A stretch of DNA of 64,000 nucleotides from NCBI GenBank assembly GCA_013399305.1, contig VXAI01000273.1:206839-270838 (forward strand). The letters are read 5' to 3'. The DNA is from Rostratula benghalensis. Lineage: Eukaryota; Chordata; Aves; Charadriiformes; Rostratulidae. Shown here one piece after another: positions 40,301 to 50,900 of the stretch. Every line of letters starts with the position of its first letter. The first letter of the stretch is position 1. The position numbers and the translations under genes are program-made. Below the pieces are notes generated by a model. That model saw only the letters and a list, made by a program, of their open reading frames with translations, made no database searches and had not been told where the DNA came from.

Positions 40301-43300
40301 TCACTTTCTCGTTAATCCAGCATCCCTTCCTACTCCAGCAATGAAGTGACAATTCTGTGTTAGACATCAAGATACCTTACATAATTTGGTAAATAGGGTG
40401 CCAGAAGAATAACCTTGTGCACCCGCTCCAAGAATAAGCAGGAGTAGCAAGACAAAAGCCTGCAAAAATACTTTTAATGGCTAGCAGAAATGTCAAGGTG
40501 TTCAATTGCCTACCTTATTACAAGAAAGGAAAAAAATAAATAAGTAATGCAGCATATTTGAGTTGTTCCTTGTTAAGAAAATTCCTTCTTTTAAATATAC
40601 TTTCAGACTAAAATGAAGCTTTTAACGTGACTGCTAACTTAGGCTTTTCAGTGTGCCAGGTTTTACTCTTCAAGTGACAAAAGTGAAGCGTATGTTCCTT
40701 CTCCAGCCATTGGATTTACAGCTGTAGATCCTCAGCCTGTGCTGGAACACAAGCTTTTTACCACAGCTCTTTGGGAGCTCAATTCTAATCTGCATTGGTT
40801 ACAAGTTAAGCAGGATTCTTTTGTGGTTTTTTTAACAAATAGAAGAGCTTTTTTGTATGAAGATTCTTAGCACATGTTAAAATCTCAAAATAAGCATGGT
40901 TATTTTAAATTAGTGCAAGAGACTGCAGCTTGAGTAATTGTTTGAAAACTAAACAGCCCATTAGAAAAAATTAACTTGTGAAAACATCCAAACATCCATG
41001 TTTTAAGTACTGTGAGGATTTTGATACTGAGTAAATGCTATGAACAGTATTTCATTGACGATATTTATTTTGAACTTTTTAAAATTATGTGTTTGGTTAA
41101 AAAAAAAAAATCAACCCTAGGAATATATGATTGATAACAAGCTATAAAAATCTTCTAAGTACTATGACTATTTTTATTATTACCATAAACTGTTAAAAGG
41201 GTTAAATTCCCATTTACTGCTTGCAACCTTTTTCCTAAAACTCAGCCTTAAATAGCCCAAGAAATATTTATTGTATCCTCAAGTGAAACTTAAATACCTT
41301 TCCTCTTTTACAACTTCTGAATGACCCAGCAAGGGCTCTAGTAAAGCTCTACTGAACCAAGCTGCTAATAGTTATTTAATGTTGTTCTGTAGCCTGAAAG
41401 AATCTCAGTAGATTTTCCCTTTTAATCTCTTTGAATTGCAGGCTCATAAACCTCTCTGATGAGCCTGCCAGTGTTTTCTTAGATCCTACAGTTGAGACAA
41501 TGGAGCTGCAGAATCCTTTCACCTCTTGTGGTCAGACAGATCCAATAGATGGTGAAGCCAGGCAGGCTGTACTTCTTGGGGGAATGAAAATTTGTTTTTC
41601 AAGTTGAGGTATATGATCAGATCTCCACAGTTTTCCTTACATGTTCAGGAATGTGTTTCAGAAGGTATGACTTGGTACACAGAGGTCTACAGCTTGAGCA
41701 GCCATCACATATAAGTAAGCCCACCCCAGGACCCTGGAACAATACCAGTCTTAACCTCCTCCTCTGGCAAGGGAGGGAGAATCAGGCAAAATCAGACACT
41801 GGTTTCCTTCAGAGGAGCTCTAACAAGGGAGTCATGCCTGTAGTAATAATGATGTAGATGAAATAAGGTCACAAACAAGAAGTATTGATCACTAACACGC
41901 TCTGTGTTAGCCATTAGGCTTGTAGATTGTTTGTAACCTCCCCAAACTCAGACTGGGAGTTTTCTTTGGTTTCTTCTCTCTTATGGTATATTATATTGGG
42001 TAGTATATTTAACAGGAAAACTTGAACAAGCCTTTTTTATTTTCTACTCCAGAAAATAAATTTCTCATGCTTGAACCAGATAAGTAACTAAATGCAATGT
42101 ACAAAAGTGACTGAGAAGAGTGGTTAGTGGATTATGTGTTAAGTTTGCAGATTTAGTCGAGTACTAATTGAAAATTTATGTCTTTTGAGATAACCAATAA
42201 AAAATTTCGAGATTTAAGTATCAGATTAGGAATAATGATCTCTGTTCAGGCGGGGAACTGTACGAGTGATTAATTTTGCCTGTTGATTATTTATTTTTAA
42301 AATGACAATTGCAGGATTGAATTAGAAAAGCTTGGTTGAACTTCTGTTTCCCAGGCTTCGTATTGTACTTTGTTTGGAAAAGAAGCGAGGGTAGACCTTT
42401 CCTCAGCTGCCACCTGAGGAAAGTTACTTACTTTGTGAGTAACTTTACTTCAGGAAGCGTGGTAACCTCAGGAATTCGCATCTCAACAGTTCTTTTCATG
42501 CTGGCACATGGTCCATCTGCCCTTTTTCTGTTTTCTAACAGCAAGACATGACCTAGACCTCCACCCTCAATCCCACAAAGCTTGTCCTGAGTGAAACCTT
42601 GCTTCATGAATTTCAAATAGGAAAGCCTGTTTATTTTTAATTCATTTTTTTGCTACCTGTAAATGCAGATTAGGAAAATTTGTTCTCCTTGCAACCAAAA
42701 AGACTGTCTTCCTCTGTGAATTTTTCTTCTAAGTATTAAAAAGAAACAGCTGAAGTAGGAAGCACTTGCCTTTTTCACACTGTTCTCACAGTTACAGTAT
42801 TGTCATCTTCCACCACAGTGGAGAGAAGACCCTGAAGGTAGGTAGCTGGACAGGCTTTGTTTTGATCTTTGCTTCTTTTTGTTCCTCAAAAGAGAAGGAG
42901 GAATCTTTACCTCCCATGAGGCCTGCTGGAGGAAAGGCCTCTCTGACTGGTTTTGTAGGTGTTCTCAGGACATTCACTGTTCCTGTTGTCATGTTTTGTA
43001 GCTGGAAGGCTGTATCATTGGAGTTATTTCATTTTGGAAATTTCATGCAGTTAACTAATGTTCCGAGCAGCTCTTAAAAAAAAAACGTTATTACTTTTCA
43101 TAACTAAAACATTAGCCATAGGTGGTGTTTATGTAATTAAGAATGTGCACAACAGTGAGAATGACCAATGGACAAGTTTATCTTTGAGTTATCTTTCATC
43201 TTTACACTCTTGCTGATTATTTTTCCCCTTTCTTTGACAGCAGTAAAGTATAAGCTGTGAGTGGGTTCATTTTTTTCAATTCTGACCTTTTTATTACAGC

Positions 43301-46300
43301 ATAGGTGTTCAGTAAAGATAACATCAAAGAGGCTGTATGGATTCTGTCATTTTCCAATGTGTCTGATTTATTTTAATCTCCTTTATTTAATATAAGCTCA
43401 TTCTCGAGGATATAGAATGTACATTTCTGTTAACATTAGAATAATCATTTAGTTGCAAAATAAAGACTGGGACTTAATATTTGGTTGGTTTAGGGTTGTT
43501 TTGTTTTGTTTTTAAACTGACCTTAAGTGTCTAATTTAAAAATCCAAAATGTAAGTATTAACTCCTCTCTTTTGTTTTTTTTTCTCCCCACAGTTATACA
43601 TAAGGATAGTTAAAATGCAAGGGGTTCATTTCATGACTGGTACATTACATTTATACTTATGATACTATACTTTTAAAACTGATAGAGCTATGAAAGGGAA
43701 AAAAATTAAAATTAAATATATATTAAAAAAACCCTAAACAACAAAAGAACGCCAGAAGGCCAACAAAACAGATGGGTTAGATTTTTATCTATCTAATTTA
43801 GATAATTAACTACAGAGATAGCTGTGATTAGCTATTGGTAGGATTACACTTTCATAGTAGCCGTGAATTTCTTTGCAACAACTTACACTACTTTGTCACA
43901 AGGTAGGAATCTTACTTGTGAATAGTTTGCTTTACATAGTTAGCTTATGACATCAACTAATAGAATATTGGTATTTGTTCTGAGTCACTACTTCACTGTT
44001 CTAAATAAACTTTCGAAGAGCAAGGTGGTTGCAATCAGAGGAATGATGTTTGGCAATAAAGAGGGAAATACTCCATTACCTGATCAGATAAAGGTTGGAA
44101 GTTGTGCAGTTTTTCTGGGGTGGTGTTGGAGGAGGTAGCTGCCAAGTCCCTTGTTTCCACTTCTCAGTCCAGAGCAAAGAGCAGTTTCGTAGAAGAAGCT
44201 TGGAACCACTTAGAAAACCTCACAATCTAGTCATGGGGTAGGGCAATCTCTTGGGAATTAAAATAACATAAATAATCTGGGTCTCTGGCTTTTCAGCAAG
44301 TGCTTAGTAAGTAGTTCTGGAAGAAGACATTATTCTCGTGCCAACTTACTTTTCATAGAAAGCTGTAGACAACACTGTATGCACTAGAAAGCTTGATGTT
44401 ATTCAACTATAAAACTTGTTTAAAAACTCACCAAGAGAAGGAACACCTACTTTTCTCAGTAAAAACCTGATTTAAACCTTAAATAAGCACTGCGCTCCCG
44501 AGTCTTGCCAAATCTAAGGCATTTCTGTGATATGCATTAAAGATCAGATTCCAGGCATTTCTGGTTCTTAAAAATAGAGCATTTGGGGAGTTAGAGCTTC
44601 TAGGTGTCAGGCAGCAGCTGGAAGATTTTGTGTAGTAAGTTGTAAGGGGTTCTTTCCTTTTTTTTTTTTTTTTTCTTTTTTTTATATTACCTTTTATGGC
44701 TTCACTTGTAACTCTGTTGCCAAAATCGTACATTGTCGCAATAAAGAACTTGGTGTGAACTTTGTACATCAAATTTGAGTGTGCTGTTGCACAATTTGCA
44801 GTTGATAATTTCAGTTGTATTGAACACTTCTGATTTCATGCCGTACTCTATGCTGAAGGAGTCTAGGAAATCAGATGGCAGTTATCACGGGTGCAGGCCA
44901 GAACTGACCTTCTTTCTGAGCTGAGAGACGCGTTGTCATGGAAGAAGACTTACAGTCTTCCCTTAAAAGTGTTTTTCATTTATCTATTGTTAGGAATATC
45001 TTTTTGGAGAAGTCTTGGTATTCTTCTCACACACAACCCTAACATTTACTTGGTGCTTACTGGGAGGGAGTTATTTGGTGTCTCCTTTCTGCAGGAGAAT
45101 GGGTTGCCTAAGAGAGATTGCGGGGTCTCCATCTGTGGGGGGATTTAAAGTCTGTCTGGATGCAGTCCTGGGCAGCCTGCTGTAGCTGACCCTGCTTGAG
45201 CCAGGAGGGTTTGATTAGGTGATCTTGAGAGGTCTCTTCCAACCTCAACCATTCTGTCATTTTCTGAAAACGACACATAAGCTGACAATGAACAACTTTA
45301 ACTTGTGGAAGTGTAGTTACAGCCAGGCTTCTAGATGGTATTTATATCAAAACACAAGTTTGCACCTAATGTGCAAAAGTACTGGTGTCAGTAGTGTCTT
45401 AAGTTATACATCTTCACCATTTACTTCTCCTGGCTACAGTAGGACATTTTCCAGCTTATGCAGAGATACAGAAACTAAAATTTTAGAGACCTGCATTTTT
45501 AACTGGTGACGTGGTGTAGGTAAGACTCTGTAGTAGGGACCAGAGAGACTGCAAGGTGTGTAAAACTATTAATTTATCAGGAAGAAATAAGGACCTGTAT
45601 GTTATCAGGGTTGAACATCTGTCATGTTTTCTTTATAGAAGATAATCTGACAAAAGAATGGCCAGTACACGCACAAATATATCTTGAGGATATGTCCTGG
45701 AATGAAGGTAGGAGAGCCCTGCCACTTGTTCCCAACACCTTTCATTGTCACTGCAAATGTTTTCTATTTTTTCTGCATCTTACACCATCAAGTTGTCTTA
45801 TTCTAAGTTCTTACTTCATTATATTTCCTGCTAATTTAGCTGTTCTGTTTCCTGCGATTCCCTGAAAGGGAACTTAACTTTCTGTGATACTTATTTTGCA
45901 TTCCTTCCTCATCTTTTCCCACCCACCTCCTCGCCCCAGCTTGCACTACCACTTTTCATCTCACTCTCTCCTGGTTGCGTAATCGAGTATTTGGATTTCC
46001 AGATTCTTCCCCAGTACCTCGTGCATCTTCTTGCTCTTTCTCTGGTAAAATGCAAGTGTTTTCCTAAAGACTTTTTTTTTCATCTGACTGTTTCCTCCTT
46101 TATATTAATCTAGCTTTTAGCATTTACCTGCCTTTTGATTGAATGGCTGATTATTTAATTTTTTTTACCATTTTTGGAGGGGTGAAATCCTATCTACTTT
46201 CCTGTCTTTCGTTTTATTTTTATTTCCTGGGTTGATTTGATTTGGAACCATCTTCAATCTGCCCTATGTATGACTAACATCCCTCGGGTTCTTTCTTTTA

Positions 46301-46706
46301 ATATCTGTCTGTTTCACTGATGTGCACCTTCTTACTATTTGTTTTTTTAAAAGAGACTACACTGATCCTGGCTGTTTGGCATAAGAATGCCTCACAGTCA
46401 TGGAAACATTTTAAGAAGTACAGTTACTGTTTGAGCAACAAACGGGAACACAGATAGTGATATTTACAGTCCAGCACTGGGAGGTCATTTGTTTTTAAGA
46501 GCAGCTTTGTGAAGAAAATCCAGAATAAATTCTTGATTCTTCTCAAGCATTAAAGGCTTTTTCTGTTTTCTTTTTTGGCAGATGAACAATGTTATACTCT
46601 TTTATGTCGATGTGGTGGGAATTACTCTGTCTTCAAGAATGAAGCCAAAGACATATCTTTGGTTTGTTGTGACACATGTTCACTTGTCATCGAGATCCTT
46701 CAATGA
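13289..46706 (+). CDS. DNAJC24: DNAJC24 (DPH4), diphthamide biosynthesis J-protein; spliced gene
   Basis: Four coding exons (13289-13396, 37535-37673, 45639-45707, 46582-46706) join in phase into 146 residues plus stop; the human protein is 149. Residues ~10-80 form a J domain with KDWYKILG at the start of helix I and HPD at 38-40. A DPH-type CSL zinc finger follows, with probable Zn ligands C114, C116, C135 and C138 (CRCG ... CDTCSL). In the known family (yeast Dph4/Jjj3), this protein binds iron or zinc, stimulates Hsp70 ATPase and supports the radical Fe-S step that begins diphthamide formation on eEF2 in the cytosol. The start ATG has a good context (A at -3, G at +4) and aligns with the human start. 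All splice sites are GT-AG. Introns are about 24.1, 8.0 and 0.87 kb. The reading frame is intact, so the gene is probably functional. Confidence 0.97.
18488..18606 (+). mobile_element. CR1 LINE 3'-end fragment (plus strand)
   Basis: The words cgcctggacccgttcctgtg, gacctgatctaggtgttcct, aaggtcccttccaatccctg and the tail tagtctgtgattctgtgaat match the terminal ~120 bp of a CR1 element in sense orientation, including the ATTCTGTG-type 3' repeat. It is heavily 5'-truncated. Confidence 0.92.
19580..19740. promoter_or_regulatory. Segment with two opposed CCAAT boxes
   Basis: CCAAT at 19626-19630 (tggccaatggg) and its inverted form ATTGG at 19705-19709 (tgattggtcag) both match NF-Y-type flanks and are about 75 bp apart, separated by homeodomain-like TAAT and AATCA words. 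This could be an intronic enhancer, a weak promoter or an old LTR. There is no direct evidence of activity. Confidence 0.2.
22988..23042 (+). repeat. GT/T-rich low-complexity tract
   Basis: A run composed almost only of G and T (ttgggttttgttgtgtgttt and similar) inside the long DNAJC24 intron. Similar GT-rich tracts occur near 14.45, 19.28 and 57.06 kb. Confidence 0.7.
24066..24166 (+). repeat. 21-bp tandem repeat, about 3-4 copies
   Basis: The word atctttaggttatatataat recurs at 24071, 24092 and 24113, giving an exact 21-bp period, followed by a degenerate AT-rich stretch and a partial copy starting at 24156. It is an AT-rich minisatellite in the long DNAJC24 intron. Confidence 0.9.
24841..24859 (+). 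repeat. Poly(T) tract
   Basis: An uninterrupted run of about 18 T followed by attgtgac. It could be the poly(A) tail of a minus-strand retrocopy, but no body of such a copy was recognised beside it. Confidence 0.6.
25958..25977 (-). other. Potential G-quadruplex tract (G-rich on minus strand)
   Basis: The + strand has C9-T-C5-T-C4. The minus strand is therefore GGGG-A-GGGGG-A-followed by nine G, enough guanines for four G-runs with one-base loops. It lies in the long DNAJC24 intron, with the G-rich strand being the template strand. Confidence 0.6.
37498..37525 (+). repeat. DNAJC24: T-rich tract forming the polypyrimidine tract of coding exon 2
   Basis: T4-AA followed by more than twenty consecutive T lies just upstream of gattggcag, the acceptor of the second DNAJC24 coding exon. 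It acts as the splice polypyrimidine tract but is also a length-unstable homopolymer. Confidence 0.8.
37535..37673 (+). CDS. DNAJC24: DNAJC24 second coding exon (HPD, helices III-IV)
   Basis: The acceptor is gattggcag (AG at 37533-37534) and the donor is GTG|GTAGGT after 37673. It spans 139 bp, starts in phase 0 and ends in phase 1, and codes for residues 37-82 plus the first base of codon 83. It begins YHPDKQEADVPAG, carrying the HPD tripeptide that stimulates Hsp70 ATPase, and continues with RFIEIDQAWKILGNEETKK and EYDLQQR, very close to human. Confidence 0.97.
44657..44693 (+). repeat. Poly(T)-rich tract
   Basis: Two T runs separated by a single C, ending in atatta. Low-complexity DNA, possibly the A-rich end of a minus-strand retrosequence. 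Confidence 0.6.
45095..45266 (+). mobile_element. CR1 LINE 3'-end fragment (plus strand)
   Basis: The segment contains gggttgcctaagagagattg, gtctggatgcagtcctgggc, gatcttgagaggtctcttcc and aacctcaaccattctgtcat, the standard order of CR1 3'-end words in sense orientation. It is a diverged fragment of about 170 bp, some 370 bp before the third DNAJC24 coding exon. Confidence 0.88.
45639..45707 (+). CDS. DNAJC24: DNAJC24 third coding exon (linker)
   Basis: The acceptor is gttttctttatag (AG at 45637-45638) and the donor is AAG|GTAGGA after 45707. The 69-bp exon enters in phase 1, completing Glu83, and leaves in phase 1. It codes DNLTKEWPVHAQIYLEDMSW plus NE, residues 84-105. The part VHAQIYLEDMSWNE matches the human VDAQVYLEEMSWNE that leads into the zinc finger. 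Confidence 0.95.
45708..46581 (+). other. DNAJC24: DNAJC24 last intron, 874 bp
   Basis: A pyrimidine-rich, T-rich short intron ending in the strong acceptor ttttcttttttggcag. No repeat family or exon was recognised in it. Confidence 0.9.
46582..46706 (+). CDS. DNAJC24: DNAJC24 last coding exon (DPH-type CSL zinc finger)
   Basis: The acceptor AG is at 46580-46581. The exon enters in phase 1 and ends at TGA 46704-46706. It encodes residues 106-146, including LLCRCGGNYSVFKNEAKD and CCDTCSLVIEILQ. C114, C116, C135 and C138 fit the four ligands of the DPH-type zinc finger, and CSL is the family signature. C134, next to ligand C135, is serine in the human protein as I recall it. The C-terminus is three residues shorter than in human. 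Confidence 0.96.
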
Positions 46707-47366
46707 TCGTTTCAATCAAGCACATTAAGAGTACAAACTTAAAAAGACTGGACAAACAGGGGACAGCAACTGCTAAAGAAATGTACCTTAAAGGAAAGGG
46801 GGGCACTACAAGAACAAGTTCAGTCAGGCTTAAGAAAGGAAATGTGCCCATTTGCTAACACAGCTCTGCAGGCACAAGGCTTGTTTTTTTTTTTTCCTTC
46901 TGCAGCTAAAGAACTCGTTATTAAAAACCTCCAGAAGCAAACACTAAGTTCTGTACAACTGGAATACATCTCGTGAGCTAAATGGCATTTCTTTCCCAGC
47001 AAACAGTGGAGTAGCTTCTTTCAGTCTATATCAACTATACCTTGGGCCCTATCTGTTAGGTTAAATCCTTTTAACAGCTCAGATGACAAAATTGAATCAT
47101 GAGGTGTGTATGTGAGAATGCTTTGAAGATAATGAAGAGTAAGGTGCATTAATGGGAAACGGGAACATTTTCTATTTCTGTGCTAAATATTTAACTTAAT
47201 TAAATCCTCAGGGGGACTTGAGCTTTGGAAAGAGGTGACAGAGTCTTGCAGATCTACCAGGGTTGTTGTCTCAGTACAAAGCAGCAGGTGACTACAACAG
47301 TGCATCTACGTTAACTTTTCAGCTTGAAGCAGCAGCACATTTTGATTCGATTCTCCCTGTCATCGG

Positions 47367-47372
47367 AATAAA
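47367..47372 (+). terminator. DNAJC24: Candidate proximal poly(A) signal of DNAJC24
   Basis: AATAAA in the context cggaataaacg, 661 bases after the stop. It is the first canonical signal downstream of the DNAJC24 coding sequence. Confidence 0.5.
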
Positions 47373-47691
47373 CGCAGTCTTCATTTCATAGATGAAAAGT
47401 AACCAGGAAGGTGTGCTCTGGGCCCTACTGGGTGTACAATCCACTGGGCCAGCCAAACTGGAGCCAGATTAAAGAAAACCCTACAAAACACAGATAAGTG
47501 ACTAGCAGATCCAGAATCCCCATGGTTGCTGCTTTCCATTCTCATCTTAGCATGCCACACTTCTTGCTAAAGGAGGCATAGCCTACGTGTGGCACTGGAT
47601 GTGTGACAATGTAATAGTGCATTGTGTCTTCTTCATCCCTTAGTTAATTGTCAGTGCTAACCTTGGCTGGTAGTAAAAACCAAAACTTTCT

Positions 47692-47697
47692 AATAAA
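47692..47697 (+). terminator. DNAJC24: Candidate distal poly(A) signal of DNAJC24
   Basis: AATAAA in ctaataaatcc, about 1 kb after the stop. It lies just before the zone where IMMP1L transcription from the other strand would end. Confidence 0.45.
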
Positions 47698-47831
47698 TCC
47701 AAGCACTCACTGTGAATAGCCAGAGGAAACAGAGGCATATCATTTCTGTTGATGACAGCAGTATATCATTCCCACTTTCAAGTTAGATGTAATCTCAGGA
47801 AGAGACATCTTTGTCAAGTGATACTTGTGTT

Positions 47832-47837
47832 TATTCT
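47832..47837 (-). terminator. IMMP1L: Candidate poly(A) signal of IMMP1L
   Basis: The + strand reads TTTATT, giving AATAAA on the minus strand, 69 bases beyond the IMMP1L stop codon. It implies a very short 3'UTR and a 3' end only about 130 bp from the distal DNAJC24 signal. Confidence 0.6.
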
Positions 47838-47905
47838 AAACAAAAATAGTTCCATTGATTTTAGTACAAAATATTATGAAAGCTGGCAATAGTCACTTAA
47901 ATATT

Positions 47906-47974
47906 TTAATCATCAAGAAATCTATGGCCATTGGGGCTTGCACGTAGAAATCCAAAGTCATTCAGAGGCCATAT
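47906..47974 (-). CDS. IMMP1L: IMMP1L last coding exon
   Basis: On the minus strand the acceptor is cttacag, with AG at 47976-47975. It encodes [16 protein letters not shown] then HRFLDD and TAA (47908-47906): 22 residues in phase 0. This is almost identical to the human C-terminus. Confidence 0.95.
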   Translation of the reverse strand: MWPLNDFGFLRASPNGHRFLDD

Positions 47975-50900
47975 CTGTAAGACAGAATACAGTTACAAGA
48001 GATTGTGATCACACCTCAACGTTCAGTGTTTTAATTTGTTATAAACTGCATAACTTTTTAGCTCTTTGGTTGGCAGGATACATGAACTTTTCTCACCTGT
48101 GTGTTTGTTTTACCAGGAGTAATAAATGCTATGTATCAGGAGGAATCATCATTCCATAGTGGCCAGAGACGACACTAATTTATACCCAGCATGCTTTGCT
48201 ATGGAGAGCCTCGTAAATTATTGGCAGTGGGGGGTGCTTCCAGCCTTGCAAATAAATAGTCCTAGAAAATATCTTTCAAGTTCCACGTTTTCCAGCTTGT
48301 AAACCTCTTAACAACTTACAAGACAAAGTATATATATATTTTTGATTCATCTAGGAGAAGAAAGAATACCATGAACCATTACCTTCCAGTGAAAGTAGTT
48401 CTGTGAGGTGAGCATTTGTATTTTCAAGATGGGCATTTGAACTGCAAACACCAAACCTTGGAAAACAAAAATTCCACAGGTTATAGGTAAAGCTCACACC
48501 ATGCAGATAGTTAAAAGGTGGGGGAGCACCTGCCACGATTGGGGCTCTCAACCAAGGGGCTCCTCCGAGAAAGGGACTCTACCACGTAGAAAAAGGAGTG
48601 CAAATCACAACCAAGTACAAGCACAAGTGTCAGAGAGCAGTGCTCCCCAGTAAGGAGAAACTTTCACCCCAGAAGTTAACTATATACCTGCTCATACTAC
48701 TGAATGATCCCATGAGTACTTTGCTCTCAACTTTTGGTCATTATGTGTAGGCTGGTCTTGGATGCAAAAAAAAACTTATAGGGAATCAAGGACATTCTTT
48801 TACACTTTGTCCTTTGTCTCTTCACAACACATTATTTCAAGGACGGCACGAGGGGATCAGCAGGAAGAAGGGAATGAGATGATGTTGAAGAAGGAATGCC
48901 CTTCTGGCTCTCATCCCATGAAAATCTGACAGCCTCTGCTCAAGATAGATCAAGCCGACCTAGACTACCTTGTTCCCAAAGCATCTCTCAGTATGATGTT
49001 TATCTTGGTCAATTGATCTTAAGGAAGGTATGCAGTCACCTTCCAGGAACAGCAACTTACTCTTTAACTGAATTCATGGAACATCCACAGCACAGAAGCA
49101 GCTTTTGCTGCTTTCTGCGTGGAGCAAAAACTTTTCTGAGTTTACAAGAGGAAGCCCATGCTAAGGTTCAGTATTTGAAACCCTATGACTTATCCCCCAG
49201 CACTAAAAACAATGACAGAAGAGGCAGTTACAGATGGATGTAGCATCAACTTACTAGTAGACTACTTCACTTCTAGTGTGCACCACTAGACAGTCCCTAG
49301 ACTTGTCCCTGCCAGGCCCCTTGCAGTGCTGTGCTATGTTGCCAGCAGCTGGACTCTGTCTGGGCCCTCTGGAAAACCTTAGAAGGATCTTGAGTTCTGG
49401 AAATGTGAAAAAAGCTTAAAGCTCTCTTGTGCAAGTGAGAAACATTTGCTGATGTACACAGAAATAATATGCATATTGGCCAGTGAGCTGTTTAAAGTTC
49501 CACATAAATACACAGCGATACAAACCAGTAACAGAAGGGTATTTGTGAACTTGTTTAGAAGCATAGCTGTGGCATTCAAGGCTCTCCAGAGGGCCTGTGC
49601 TGGCTGCAGGCTGGGTGTCAAGTCTTTGTTTGGCCTTGAAGGCAAACAGGAGTAAAAGGGAACAGGAATATCCCACATTATTAATCTAAGCTGATCTGAG
49701 TAAAGACTCGGAGAAGGAAGGATCTTGGGCCATTCACTGGGGCACAAATCTCTTTTTAGGCAACTCAAATCATACCTATTGCAACTTGACTTTCTTTCAG
49801 TGAAAGTAATCAAATTTGTTTTAAATATTGTTTTGACAGTTTAGTTTCAAATTCATCACAATAATCTTGGGGGTAAGAGTTAGAAGGAAAATGATGTTTT
49901 AACTAGTCTGCGTGCAGCAGAGAATGCGAGAAACAATATTCATGGTTGGAAAGAAGATGGAACAAGCCTTCTCCGTGAAGCAAAGACATGCCACTGGGTG
50001 TAGTAATTCCCAAGTCTTTTAAAGTTATGACAGAAGTTGATTGTGACTTGTTGGTTCAAACTGGCTAGTCCAATTAGCAGCTATTTCCCCTTGCCCTCTT
50101 TGGTTTGGCCTACATAGATTTGATCTGATGGATGGAGGGTAAATGGGGGTAACTAACTAGCTCTTTTGAAGATAGGCTACAGATCTATTTTTGACATGGA
50201 GCCCAAGTCCAGGGAATGCAGAGGATATCCTGCCTAGGACAAGATGAAGCATGAGTTCTGTTGAAGTGGGACTCCCAGGCTTTTATTAAGTTTTCAGCTA
50301 TTTTGATTTCAGTGGCTCTTTTATGGAACGAACTTGGGTTTTGGAGTGGCAGTCGATATGCTGGCAGGGAGGAAAAGGAGCAAATATAATTAAGTATCGT
50401 TATTCCTGTATGGATTTAAAATTGGAGCACCAACACTGACTGAGAATCTTACATCTAAACTTCACAGATAAGCTCCAGAGAGAATTAGTGTTTATGTTTT
50501 GCCAAGAACAGGTTGCTTAAACTTGATACAAGCTCTTTCCTGTTGAAATCCATTGCTTCCAATTGGATTACTTTGCATCTTTTACTAACAATGTAACTTG
50601 GCATTCCAAGGCACTGCTACATCTGCCTCTCCACAATCCACTTCAAGCTTCTGTTCTCAAGGCAGTAAAAGATTTTTCATGAAAAAGAAGCCAAACCTCT
50701 ACTATACCACATTAAAAAGCATATATAGGCTTCTTGGCCAGTCATCTACTAATTAGCTACCGCCATGCAGACTAGCTGTATTCTGCTGCCTTTCACTGTA
50801 ACGTTCAATAGCAACATACAATAGCCAGATCACTGCATTTCAACATGAATTACCATAAACAACCCAAACTATAAACACTCATTTGAAGAATAAACTCATT

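Larger units (their letters stand above)
37674..45638 (+). other. DNAJC24: DNAJC24 intron, 8.0 kb
   Basis: An AT-rich intron without recognised exons on either strand. It contains a T-rich tract at 44.66 kb, a CR1 fragment at 45.1 kb, and scattered short direct repeats such as the doubled ggtaatgggat near 39412. Nothing else stands out. Confidence 0.85.
46707..47715 (+). other. DNAJC24: DNAJC24 3'UTR, inferred extent
   Basis: Noncoding sequence follows the stop codon. Two canonical AATAAA signals occur (47367-47372 and 47692-47697), so the 3'UTR is about 0.68 or 1.0 kb. A T run lies at 46.88 kb. The distal end comes within about 200 bp of the IMMP1L stop codon on the opposite strand. Confidence 0.65.

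Noticed and set aside
49379..49813. 144-codon minus-strand open frame in the IMMP1L intron
   Set aside because: No recognisable domain and no good splice sites in matching phase; it overlaps other open frames on both strands. Its length is within chance for 64 kb.
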